A stretch of 7,169 bases of DNA from UBA5359 sp028699365 [NCBI: bacterium] (GTDB lineage Bacteria > UBP13 > UBA5359), in contig JAQVUQ010000137.1 in NCBI GenBank assembly GCA_028699365.1, positions 1-7,169 of the forward strand, given 5' to 3'. The translations under genes were made by a program, and so were the position numbers. The notes under the pieces were generated by a model that was not told the DNA's origin, searched no databases, and saw only the letters and a program-made list of their open reading frames with translations. Positions 1 through 5,866 of the stretch are shown here, in pieces. How positions within the stretch are numbered: position 1 is the stretch's first letter; every line of letters starts with the position of its first letter.

Positions 1-31
1 CTCCCATGCCGGTTACAACAACCCTCTTCAA
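1..31 (-). CDS. fabF: Beta-ketoacyl-ACP synthase II, N-terminal fragment (cut by window edge)
   Basis: Reading leftward from a TTG at 31-29, the codons give (M)KRVVVTGMG before the window ends. This is the usual N-terminus of FabF, the condensing enzyme that elongates acyl-ACP with malonyl-ACP in the cytoplasm. An SD-like AAGGAG lies at 47-42, 10 nt before the TTG, slightly long. Going upstream in frame there is no ATG or GTG before the TAA at 52-50, so TTG is the only visible start. Position after acpP fits the common acpP-fabF order. Only ten codons are visible, so catalytic residues cannot be checked; the identification rests on this short motif plus gene order. Confidence 0.8.
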   Translation of the reverse strand, partial: MKRVVVTGMG

Positions 32-45
32 GTCAAGATCTCTCC

Positions 46-85
46 TTAGTTAGCTAATCAGCATATTAGCAATTTAGCTGTTTAG
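46..85 (-). repeat. Degenerate octamer tandem array, five units (left arm)
   Basis: On the minus strand, five consecutive 8-base units run from 85 to 46: CTAAACAG, CTAAATTG, CTAATATG, CTGATTAG and CTAACTAA. Every unit starts with CT and four of five fit CTAANNNN. The last unit runs into the SD-like AAGGAG of fabF. The array is the mirror partner of the plus-strand array at 131-178. Confidence 0.8.
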
Positions 86-143
86 TAGTCCTTATGCCGG
101 TTGTTCAGCCATTATAATCCTGACATCCTACTAAACCGCTAAA
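73..143. repeat. Inverted repeat in the acpP-fabF spacer
   Basis: The arms 73-88 and 128-143 are reverse complements at 15 of 16 positions, with the one mismatch at 79/137. The loop is 39 nt. In the acpP-fabF transcript this could fold into a stem just after acpP. There is no U-run after it, so I do not call it a terminator. A TATAAT lies in the loop (116-111 on the minus strand), but I see no convincing -35 at 16-18 nt, so a fabF promoter here is only a possibility. Confidence 0.7.
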
Positions 144-178
144 CCGCTAAACCGCTTAAAAGCTTTATTGCTGCAATC
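131..178 (+). repeat. Octamer tandem array, three exact and three degenerate units (right arm)
   Basis: Three exact copies of CTAAACCG occupy 131-154, followed in register by CTTAAAAG, CTTTATTG and CTGCAATC up to 178. The words resemble those at 46-85 but lie on the opposite strand, so the two arrays form an inverted pair around an approximately 40-nt centre. The units decay toward acpP, whose stop codon is at 194-196. Confidence 0.8.
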
Positions 179-193
179 CGTCTACCTGAGCAA

Positions 194-427
194 TCAGCCT
201 TTTTTCGCCTGTATGTAGCTCATTGCATTTCCAACGGTGGCAATCTTCTCTGCGTCCTCGTCGGGAATCTCCAGATCGAATTCCTCCTCGAGTGCCATAA
301 CCAGTTCCACTACATCCAGAGAATCGGCTCCAAGATCATCCGTAAAGGATGCGTTCTCCGTAACCTCGGCAGCATCAACACCCAGTTGATCCACCACTAT
401 CTTCTTAACCTGATCGAAAATCCCCAC
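194..427 (-). CDS. acpP: Acyl carrier protein
   Basis: This 77-residue acidic protein carries growing fatty acyl chains on a 4'-phosphopantetheine arm in the cytoplasm. The attachment site is Ser36 in the motif LGADSLD, followed by the acidic recognition helix [12 protein letters not shown]. Length and helix pattern match bacterial AcpP. The start is GTG (427-425), not ATG. A full AGGAGG at 441-436 sits 8 nt upstream and no ATG is nearby in frame, which decides the start. It follows fabG after 79 nt and precedes fabF, as in many type II fatty acid synthesis clusters. The arm comes from CoA, whose precursor is made by the coaD product in this window. Confidence 0.97.
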   Translation of the reverse strand: MGIFDQVKKIVVDQLGVDAAEVTENASFTDDLGADSLDVVELVMALEEEFDLEIPDEDAEKIATVGNAMSYIQAKKG

Positions 428-435
428 TGTAATTA

Positions 436-441
436 CCTCCT
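436..441 (-). promoter_or_regulatory. Strong SD deciding the GTG start of acpP
   Basis: AGGAGG on the minus strand, 8 nt ahead of GTG 427-425. It is the best SD in the fab cluster, consistent with the need for far more ACP than enzyme. It may compensate for the weaker GTG start; that is inference. Confidence 0.8.
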
Positions 442-464
442 AATCAGTCTACAATATAATGAAA

Positions 465-497
465 GTGCCGGACAACCGCGTTACCGGGTTCCGACAC
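465..497 (-). other. Imperfect hairpin in the fabG-acpP spacer
   Basis: The 79-nt gap between fabG and acpP contains GTGCCGGA (465-472) facing TCCGACAC (490-497), which pair at 7 of 8 positions; the inner part pairs only patchily. On the minus strand it is followed by TTTCATTATATTG. It could act as a leaky attenuator or as an mRNA processing or protective structure giving acpP its own message level. The evidence is only sequence complementarity. Confidence 0.4.
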
Positions 498-506
498 CAA
501 GCATTA

Positions 507-1259
507 TCAATACATGACCATTCCGCCGTCTACGGGAATAACCTGGCCCGTAATGTAGGATGCCGTGTCTCCGGCCAGGAAGAGAGCCGCTCCGGCTACG
601 TCCTCAGGGCTTCCCATTCTGCTGAGCGGCACTTGCTCCAGCATTTTGGCCCGGACATCCTCCGGCAGAACGGCCGTCATTTCGGTTTCTATAAAACCGG
701 GAGCCAGGGCGTTGACGGTTATGCCTCTGGCAGCCATCTCTCTGGCCGCCGTCTTGGTCAGCCCTATCAGGCCGGCCTTGGAAGCGCCGTAATTGGCCTG
801 GCCTACGTTGCCCATAAGGCCTATAACGGATGCGATATTTATTATCCTGCCGCTGCGCTGCTTGAACATCTGCCGCGAGACGGCTTTAATGCAGTTGAAG
901 GATCCCTTGAGGTTGACGGTAAGAACGGCATCCCAGTCTTCCTCTTTCATGCGCATTATCAGGCCGTCACGGGTAATGCCGGCGTTGTTGACCAGAATAT
1001 CTATGCGGCCGAAACGTGCTACCGTGGCGGCAACCATCTCTTCCGCGTCGGCGGAGCGTGCTATGTTGGCCTGCAGTGCCATGGTCCGGACGCCATAGGC
1101 TGACTCGATAGACTTTGCCGTCTCCTCGGCCAATTCGAGATTGATGTCGTTGATGACGACGTCGGCGCCCTCGCGGGCCATGGCCTCGGCAATGGCCCTG
1201 CCTATTCCCCTGGCCGAACCGGTTATAATCGCTACCCTGTCTTTTAACATAATACCCAT
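507..1259 (-). CDS. fabG: 3-oxoacyl-ACP reductase
   Basis: This NADPH-dependent short-chain dehydrogenase reduces beta-ketoacyl-ACP to 3-hydroxyacyl-ACP, the first reductive step of each elongation cycle. With the ATG at 1259 it has 250 residues, the normal FabG size. Visible are the Rossmann motif G14-S-A-R-G18-I-G20, NNAG 91-94, and the catalytic tetrad N116, S144, Y157 and K161 (Y157GASK161). It ends VDGGMVMY, as FabG proteins do. Three in-frame starts compete: GTG 1268, ATG 1259 and ATG 1250. I choose 1259 because GGTGG at 1269-1265 sits 5 nt upstream. Family alignment would equally fit 1250 (MLKDRVAIITG). The start lies 1 nt past the fabD stop, so the two are probably translationally coupled. 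Confidence 0.95.
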   Translation of the reverse strand: MGIMLKDRVAIITGSARGIGRAIAEAMAREGADVVINDINLELAEETAKSIESAYGVRTMALQANIARSADAEEMVAATVARFGRIDILVNNAGITRDGLIMRMKEEDWDAVLTVNLKGSFNCIKAVSRQMFKQRSGRIINIASVIGLMGNVGQANYGASKAGLIGLTKTAAREMAARGITVNALAPGFIETEMTAVLPEDVRAKMLEQVPLSRMGSPEDVAGAALFLAGDTASYITGQVIPVDGGMVMY

Positions 1260-1260
1260 T

Positions 1261-2193
1261 TTATCCACCAGCCTTTAAAAAGTCAAGCACACTTGCAAGC
1301 CCTGCCGCATCATCGGTAGAAGCCGTGTTCACGCCTTTTTCAATACGTTTCATCAATCCGGCAAGCACCTTTCCGGGCCCTACCTCTATAAAAGTGGTTA
1401 CTCCCTGCTGCAACAGATAACGCATACTCTCCTCCCACCTGACGGGACCGGCTATCTGCTTCAGCAGGGCGGCTTTCAAATCTTCCTTCCGGAACAGGGC
1501 AACGGCCTCGGCATTGGTCACGACCGGGACGGATGCATCCGCCAGAGGTGACAGCAGATTCTCCAACTCTGCGGCTGCCGGAGCCATAAACGGTGTATGA
1601 AAAGCACCGCTGACCTCCAGAGGTATCACGCGTCTGGCTCCCATCTGTCCTGCCAGTTCGATTGCCTTCTCTATACCCTGGCGCTCACCGCTGATGACTA
1701 TCTGACCCGGAGCGTTGAAGTTGGCCGGGTAAACGGCTCCATGATCGGAGGAGAGGCGGCAGAGTTCTTCCACTGTCCCGGCTTCCAGACCGATAACGGC
1801 GGCCATTCCACCGGGCGCGTAGCTGCCGGCGTCGAGCATCAGTTGTCCGCGGCGGCGCACCAGCCTGAGGCCGTCCTCGAAAGTGAGGGCGCCGCTGCAG
1901 GCCAGAGCCGAATACTCTCCAAGGCTGTGTCCGGCGACAATGTCCGCCGCAACCCCTGCCCTGCTCAAAAGCATGGCCAGAGCCGTGCTGTGAGTATAGA
2001 TAGCCGGCTGGGCGTTATCCGTCCTGGTCAGCAGATCCGCCGGACCGTTGAACGACAGGCCGGCAAGATCCAAGTGCAGGATCCCGGAGGCCCTGTCGTA
2101 TATATCTCTGACCTCGGGAAAGGCTTCGTAAAGGTCTTTTCCCATGCCTGCGTACTGCGATCCCTGTCCGGGGAAAATAAAGGCGGTTTTCAT
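1261..2193 (-). CDS. fabD: Malonyl-CoA:ACP transacylase
   Basis: FabD moves malonyl from CoA to ACP, supplying the two-carbon donor for FabH and FabF. The 310-residue product has the usual length. It shows GQGSQ at residues 9-13 (oxyanion-hole region), the nucleophile Ser90 in GHSLG, Arg115 in the RRRG segment that binds the malonyl carboxylate in this family, and catalytic His199 in GAFHTPFM. EVGPGKVL near the C-terminus is also typical. The ATG at 2193 is fixed by AAGGAG 7 nt upstream, inside the last two sense codons of fabH. It sits between fabH and fabG, its standard position. Confidence 0.97.
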   Translation of the reverse strand: MKTAFIFPGQGSQYAGMGKDLYEAFPEVRDIYDRASGILHLDLAGLSFNGPADLLTRTDNAQPAIYTHSTALAMLLSRAGVAADIVAGHSLGEYSALACSGALTFEDGLRLVRRRGQLMLDAGSYAPGGMAAVIGLEAGTVEELCRLSSDHGAVYPANFNAPGQIVISGERQGIEKAIELAGQMGARRVIPLEVSGAFHTPFMAPAAAELENLLSPLADASVPVVTNAEAVALFRKEDLKAALLKQIAGPVRWEESMRYLLQQGVTTFIEVGPGKVLAGLMKRIEKGVNTASTDDAAGLASVLDFLKAGG

Positions 2194-2197
2194 GGGG

Positions 2198-3187
2198 TTA
2201 CTCCTTCCAGCGCAAGGTTACGGCTCCCCAGGTCAAGCCTGCTCCGAAGCCTACCATAACCACTACGCTGCCGGGCCCTACCTTGCCGCTGTCGACGGCT
2301 TCTTTCAATGCCAGAGGGATGGAGGCCGCCGATGTGTTGCCGTACCGCTGCACGTTGATGAAAACCTTCTCCGGCGGTAATCCCAGGCGGCGTGCGGCCG
2401 CATCGATAATGCGTATATTGGCCTGGTGCGGTATGAGGCAATCTATATCCTCAGTTGTCAGACCGGCTTCCTCAACCGACATCAGGGCCGCTTCGCCCAT
2501 TATCCTGACGGCAAACTTGTATACCTCGTTGCCTTCCATCTTGATGAAATGCCCTCGCTCGGCCACCGTATCGGCGGATGCCGGCAACCTGGAGCCGCCG
2601 GCGGGTATCTTGAGATAATCCGCCCCGCTGCCTACGGCTCCCAGCTTGAAGGAGAGCAACCCGCTGCCGGACGGCACCCGGTGCAGCAGAGCGGCTCCTG
2701 CGCCGTCTCCAAAGAGAACGCAGGTGCCTCTGTCCTCCCAGTCGGTTACTTTGGTAAGAGCATCCGCGCCTATTACCAGGACGTTGCGATAGGCGCCGGA
2801 AATGATGTATTGCGAACCTACGGTAAGGGCGTAGATGAAACCCGAACACCCGGCCTGCAAATCGAAGGCAGCGGCCTTACCGGCTCCCAGACGGTCCTGC
2901 ACAATGCAGGCTGTTGCCGGGAAGGGCATGTCCGGAGTTACGGTGGCCACGATTATCATATCGACGTCGGCCGCCTCCACTCCGGCATCTTCCAGCGCGG
3001 CTGCGGCCGCCTTTACGGCCATATCCGACGTAGCCATATCCGCATCGCATATATGCCGCTCGGATATACCTGTCCTAGTTCTTATCCACTCATCGGAAGT
3101 ATCGACCATCTTCTCCAGGTCGCTATTGGTCAGCACTCGCTCGGGCGCATAGCTTCCGATACCGGCTATACCTGCATTCCACATCAT
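2198..3187 (-). CDS. fabH: Beta-ketoacyl-ACP synthase III
   Basis: FabH starts fatty acid synthesis by condensing an acyl-CoA primer with malonyl-ACP. At 329 residues it has family length and carries the complete Cys-His-Asn triad: C114 in QAGCSGF, H254 in PHQAN and N284 in YGNTSAAS. SDEWIRTRTGI near residue 31 and the C-terminal GFGAGLTWG are family hallmarks. Whether it prefers acetyl-CoA or branched primers cannot be read with confidence. Two ATG codons stand in tandem (3187 and 3184); AAAGG at 3198-3194 gives 6 nt to the first, so I use that. The last codons AAG GAG also serve as the fabD SD. A palindrome fills most of the gap to plsX. Confidence 0.97.
   Translation of the reverse strand: MMWNAGIAGIGSYAPERVLTNSDLEKMVDTSDEWIRTRTGISERHICDADMATSDMAVKAAAAALEDAGVEAADVDMIIVATVTPDMPFPATACIVQDRLGAGKAAAFDLQAGCSGFIYALTVGSQYIISGAYRNVLVIGADALTKVTDWEDRGTCVLFGDGAGAALLHRVPSGSGLLSFKLGAVGSGADYLKIPAGGSRLPASADTVAERGHFIKMEGNEVYKFAVRIMGEAALMSVEEAGLTTEDIDCLIPHQANIRIIDAAARRLGLPPEKVFINVQRYGNTSAASIPLALKEAVDSGKVGPGSVVVMVGFGAGLTWGAVTLRWKE
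2201..2206 (-). promoter_or_regulatory. fabD SD inside the fabH 3' end
   Basis: AAGGAG encodes the terminal Lys-Glu of FabH and lies 7 nt before the fabD ATG, with the fabH stop TAA in between. Ribosomes finishing fabH cover the fabD start, so the two are likely translationally coupled. Confidence 0.85.
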
Positions 3188-3206
3188 TATAAACCTTTCT
3201 CATATG

Positions 3207-3240
3207 GGGGTCAGGTCTTTACATTTAAAGACCTGACCCC
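3207..3240. repeat. Perfect 15-bp palindrome between plsX and fabH
   Basis: GGGGTCAGGTCTTTA (3207-3221) and TAAAGACCTGACCCC (3226-3240) are exact reverse complements around a 4-nt loop. The element directly abuts the plsX stop (3241-3243) and ends 19 nt before the fabH start. In RNA it would fold into a very stable hairpin inside the fab transcript. No U-run follows on either strand, so it is not a classic intrinsic terminator. I recall similar ends in REP-type elements linked to Y1 (REP-associated) transposases in several phyla; that link is from memory and unverified. It may stabilise the plsX end, expose the message to processing, or cause partial termination. Confidence 0.85.
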
Positions 3241-4245
3241 TTATTTGCTTCCTACGGCTCGGCTGATTCTGCCTACTACGTCCTGTGCGGCTGCATCGCG
3301 GGCTACTCGCAGGGCGTTCTTGATAGCTCTGGCGTCCGATCTGCCGTGCGCGATGACACAAACGCCGTTTATTCCCAGCAGCAGGGCTCCGCCGTACTCC
3401 TTGTAATCCACTTTACGCTTAAAGGCGTTGACGGGAGGAAGAAAGAACGGCAGTCCCAGCAGGGAAAGAGGCCTGCGCTTGAACTCGGTCCTGATGGAGG
3501 AGGCGATGAGATCGGCTATACCCTCAGCCACCTTGAGGACCACGTTACCGGCAAAACCGTCGCATATGACCACGTCGGCCCGGCCGGTGAAAATTTCGTT
3601 CCCTTCTATGTTGCCGATAAAGTTAAGATCGCTGTCGTTCAGGAGGTCATAGGCGGCTATGGTAAGTTCATCGCCCTTGCCCTTTTCGCCGCCGATGTTC
3701 AACAGGCCGACCCGGGGTCTATCTTTTCCGGTCACGGCTTTGGAAAAGATGTCGCCCATAATCGCAAACGCCAGCAGTTGACTGGGTTTACAGTTGACGT
3801 TGGCCCCGGCGTCCAGAAGCAGTACCTTACCGCTGCGACTGGGGATATAGGAGCATATGGGCGGACGGTCAACGCCTTTTATCCTGCCGATGACCAGCAA
3901 GGCTATAGACATGGCTGCGCCCGTATTACCGGCATTCACCAGGCCTTTGGCCTGCCCTTCCTTGACCAGACGAGCGGCAACCACGGCCGAAGCGTCTTTC
4001 TTGCGCCGCATGGCCCTGGCCGGGTTTTCACCCATATCCACCCTCTCGGAGGCATGAACTATCTCTATGCGGGACGGGTCGTAGCGTTTCTTCGCCAACT
4101 CGGCCTGCAACTGGGATTCGTCTCCTACCAGGAGAACTCTCAATCCCTCGTATTCCATTGCCTCCACAGCGCCGGCCACGGTAGCCACCGGGGCATGATC
4201 GCCTCCCATGGCGTCTATTGCTATGGTAATCACGTCAGATGTCAT
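3241..4245 (-). CDS. plsX: Phosphate acyltransferase PlsX
   Basis: PlsX converts acyl-ACP and phosphate to acyl-phosphate, the donor used by the membrane enzyme PlsY to acylate glycerol-3-phosphate. With the ATG at 4245 the protein has 334 residues, normal for the family. Motifs seen are AIDAMGGDHAP near residue 9, NAGNTGA at 104-110, DAGAN at 145-149, NIGGEKGKG from 183, CDGFAGNVVLK from 229 and EYGGALLLGING from 283. The frame is open upstream to 4356, but that part overlaps rpmF and matches nothing in PlsX. No SD precedes 4245. With the rpmF stop 11 nt upstream, initiation may rely on coupling to rpmF. No fapR gene lies between rpmF and plsX, where many Bacillota carry it. Confidence 0.96.
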   Translation of the reverse strand: MTSDVITIAIDAMGGDHAPVATVAGAVEAMEYEGLRVLLVGDESQLQAELAKKRYDPSRIEIVHASERVDMGENPARAMRRKKDASAVVAARLVKEGQAKGLVNAGNTGAAMSIALLVIGRIKGVDRPPICSYIPSRSGKVLLLDAGANVNCKPSQLLAFAIMGDIFSKAVTGKDRPRVGLLNIGGEKGKGDELTIAAYDLLNDSDLNFIGNIEGNEIFTGRADVVICDGFAGNVVLKVAEGIADLIASSIRTEFKRRPLSLLGLPFFLPPVNAFKRKVDYKEYGGALLLGINGVCVIAHGRSDARAIKNALRVARDAAAQDVVGRISRAVGSK

Positions 4246-4256
4246 ATATAAACAGT

Positions 4257-4442
4257 CTACTCTGCAGCAGTGACCGCTACGGCCTCCCTGCCGCCATAGA
4301 AACCGCATGTTCCACAGACGGTGTGCGGCAACTTGGCAGACGCGCATCTGGGACACCGTGCCACGTTGGTGGCGGAAATCTTCCAGTGTGTACGCCTCTT
4401 ATCTCTTCTTGCTTTGGATGTTCTGTATTTCGGCAGTGCCAT
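4257..4442 (-). CDS. rpmF: 50S ribosomal protein L32, zinc-ribbon form
   Basis: L32 is a small protein of the large ribosomal subunit. The 61-residue product has the typical basic N-terminal half, MALPKYRTSKARRDKRRTHW, and a zinc ribbon with Cys30, Cys33, Cys43 and Cys46 (CPRC...CGTC). It is thus the zinc-binding paralog type rather than the cysteine-free type some bacteria use under zinc limitation. The ATG at 4442 has a purine-rich GAGGGGG about 9 nt upstream. It sits between ackA and plsX, a placement common in clostridia, although the DUF177/YceD gene that usually precedes rpmF is missing here. Confidence 0.97.
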   Translation of the reverse strand: MALPKYRTSKARRDKRRTHWKISATNVARCPRCASAKLPHTVCGTCGFYGGREAVAVTAAE

Positions 4443-4475
4443 CTTTGTTTTCCCCCTCTTAATATCAGCTTTTTA

Positions 4476-4496
4476 GGCTGAAGACTGAAGGCTGAA
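4476..4496 (+). repeat. Heptamer array, three units (left arm of inverted pair)
   Basis: GGCTGAA (4476-4482), GACTGAA (4483-4489) and GGCTGAA (4490-4496) stand in exact register. The array lies in the ackA-rpmF spacer and is mirrored by minus-strand copies at 4590-4603. A further pair, GGCTGAA-GGCTGTC, lies at 4554-4567 on the plus strand. Confidence 0.85.
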
Positions 4497-4602
4497 GTGG
4501 TTTACGCTCGGGCATTCTTCTTATGTCTTCAATCTATCCAGGACTACGTCTCAGGCTGAAGGCTGTCTGTTTGCGCCCGAGCGTTCTACTTCAGCCTTCA
4601 GC
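4484..4602. repeat. Long-range inverted repeat filling the ackA-rpmF spacer
   Basis: Two blocks match as reverse complements. CTGAAGGCTGAAG (4485-4497) pairs with 4589-4601, and ACGCTCGGGC (4504-4513) pairs perfectly with GCCCGAGCGT (4575-4584). The linkers differ (TGGTTT against TAGA), and 61 nt separate the inner blocks. The whole 170-nt spacer is thus two mirrored copies of one compound sequence. It could fold in the ackA-rpmF message or in DNA. No U-run follows, so termination is not supported. Confidence 0.8.
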
Positions 4603-4618
4603 CTATTTACCTTCAGTC
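4590..4618 (-). repeat. Heptamer array running into the ackA stop codon (right arm)
   Basis: On the minus strand, GACTGAA (4618-4612) is followed after 8 nt by GGCTGAA (4603-4597) and GGCTGAA (4596-4590). The first unit contains the final Asp codon and the TGA stop of ackA, so the repeat reaches into the gene. Confidence 0.75.
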
Positions 4619-5824
4619 TGTCTTTGCTGTTACTTCCGCGGTTTCCATAGCGATCATAAGTTCCTCATTGGTGGGAACAACCGCCACCAGAACCTGCGAA
4701 ACCGGACTGCTGATAATGGCTTCACGTCCAAATGCAGCTTCGTTGGCCTCTTCGTCGAGCACTATCCCCAGCCTGCCTAGTCCCTTGCATATCCGCTTTC
4801 TGACTATCGGGCTGTTCTCGCCGATACCGGCTGTGAAGCAAACTGCGTCCACGCCTCCCATGGCAAAGGCATACGCGCCTATATACTTGATTATACGATA
4901 GCAGAAGATATCCAAAGCCAGAACTGCTTTATCTTCTCCTCTTTCGGCAGCCTCTTCTATATCACGCATATCGCTGCTGATGCCGGTCAGTCCGAGCAGA
5001 CCGCTCTTCTTATTCATCATGGTATCCATCTCGTCTGCACTCATGCCGGCATTTTTCTGTAAAAAGGGCACGATAGCCGGATCTATATCCCCGCATCTGG
5101 TTCCCATAACCAAGCCTTCCAGCGGGGTGAGACCCATGCTGGTATCGACGGCTTTACCGCCTATGGAAGCGGTGATACTGCATCCGTTGCCAAGATGGCA
5201 CGTGATAAGCGCCACTGCTTTCTTCTCTTTACCGGCCAGCGCCGGCAACTGCAGGGCCTGCCGCACGACATAACGATGTGAGGTACCGTGAAAGCCATAG
5301 CGCCTGATACCGTAAGTATTGCAGATATCATACGGCAACGCATAGGTATATGCTTTTTCCGGCATGGTCTGAAAGAACGCCGTATCGAAAACGGCTACCT
5401 GCGGCACACCGGGAAGCAGTCTCTCAGCCGCATTAATTCCCATCAGGCCCGGCGGATTATGCAATGGGCCCATTATCGAACAATCATCGATTATCTTCTT
5501 TATGCTCTCATCGATCAGCACCGATTCGTATACCTTGCCGCCGTGCAAAACACGATGCCCTACGGCATTGATTTCATCAAGTGAGGTCAGCGGCCCTTTT
5601 CCGGGCGCCACCAGGCACTGCATAACCGTTTCAAGTGCCTCCTGATGGTTTCCGGCCTGAACTTCTTTCTCTTCTTTATTCTTATCGACGGCAAACTTCA
5701 ACAGGGATGTACCCTTGACGCCTATCCTATCGACCAGTCCACGAGCCAGAACGGATTTGCTCTGCATATCGAAGAGCTGAAATTTGAGCGACGAACTGCC
5801 GCTGTTTATTACAAGAACTTTCAT
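4613..5824 (-). CDS. ackA: Acetate kinase
   Basis: AckA reversibly transfers phosphate between ATP and acetate to form acetyl-phosphate, usually working with phosphotransacetylase to make ATP from acetyl-CoA or to activate acetate. The 403-residue product has family length and the signature NSGSSSLKFQLFD from N7. Also present are R91 in GHRVLHGG, H122 in PLHNPP, D148 in FDTAFF, H179 in GFHGTSH, the CHLGNG loop at 209-214, R243 in GTRCGDIDP and E387 in PTNEE. All match the active site of well-studied acetate kinases. The ATG at 5824 has AAAGG 6 nt upstream. A strong promoter lies just ahead. The stop codon falls inside a heptamer repeat. No pta gene is visible in this window. Confidence 0.97.
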   Translation of the reverse strand: MKVLVINSGSSSLKFQLFDMQSKSVLARGLVDRIGVKGTSLLKFAVDKNKEEKEVQAGNHQEALETVMQCLVAPGKGPLTSLDEINAVGHRVLHGGKVYESVLIDESIKKIIDDCSIMGPLHNPPGLMGINAAERLLPGVPQVAVFDTAFFQTMPEKAYTYALPYDICNTYGIRRYGFHGTSHRYVVRQALQLPALAGKEKKAVALITCHLGNGCSITASIGGKAVDTSMGLTPLEGLVMGTRCGDIDPAIVPFLQKNAGMSADEMDTMMNKKSGLLGLTGISSDMRDIEEAAERGEDKAVLALDIFCYRIIKYIGAYAFAMGGVDAVCFTAGIGENSPIVRKRICKGLGRLGIVLDEEANEAAFGREAIISSPVSQVLVAVVPTNEELMIAMETAEVTAKTD

Positions 5825-5866
5825 AACGCACCTTTCATAAAAACAAACGGGGGCAAAAACACGTTA

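Noticed and set aside
6-102. Direct repeat ATGCCGGTT at 6-14 and 94-102
   Set aside because: Nine bases only, and one copy is coding sequence of fabF (VTGM); it can be chance.
111-139. Promoter for fabF around TATAAT at 116-111
   Set aside because: The -10 is perfect, but no -35-like hexamer stands at 16-18 nt spacing (the sequence there is the octamer repeat) and there is no extended -10 TG.
46-178. CRISPR array or replication iterons
   Set aside because: Units are 7-8 bp without unique spacers, and there is no cas or replication initiator gene; the surroundings are chromosomal housekeeping genes.
459-1103. Long plus-strand open frame opposite fabG
   Set aside because: It is antisense to a complete FabG with intact catalytic residues, has no recognisable protein motif and no SD; long antisense frames are common opposite genes of this base composition.
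1260-1268. GTG at 1268 as the fabG start
   Set aside because: The AAAGG upstream would be only 3 nt away, and a better-spaced ATG follows at 1259.
3207-3240. Intrinsic terminator after plsX
   Set aside because: The stem is strong but no run of T follows it on the minus strand, and fabH starts 19 nt later in the same cluster.
2426-3406. 326-codon plus-strand open frame across fabH and the end of plsX
   Set aside because: It runs antisense through two well-supported genes and the palindrome, with a composition (Gly, Arg, Tyr, His rich) that matches no family I recognise.
3346-4251. 301-codon plus-strand open frame opposite plsX
   Set aside because: Antisense shadow of PlsX; no motif, no SD and no neighbouring plus-strand gene.
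4246-4356. Upstream extension of plsX
   Set aside because: The extra 37 codons overlap rpmF out of frame and show no similarity to PlsX, which begins just before AIDAMGGDHAP.
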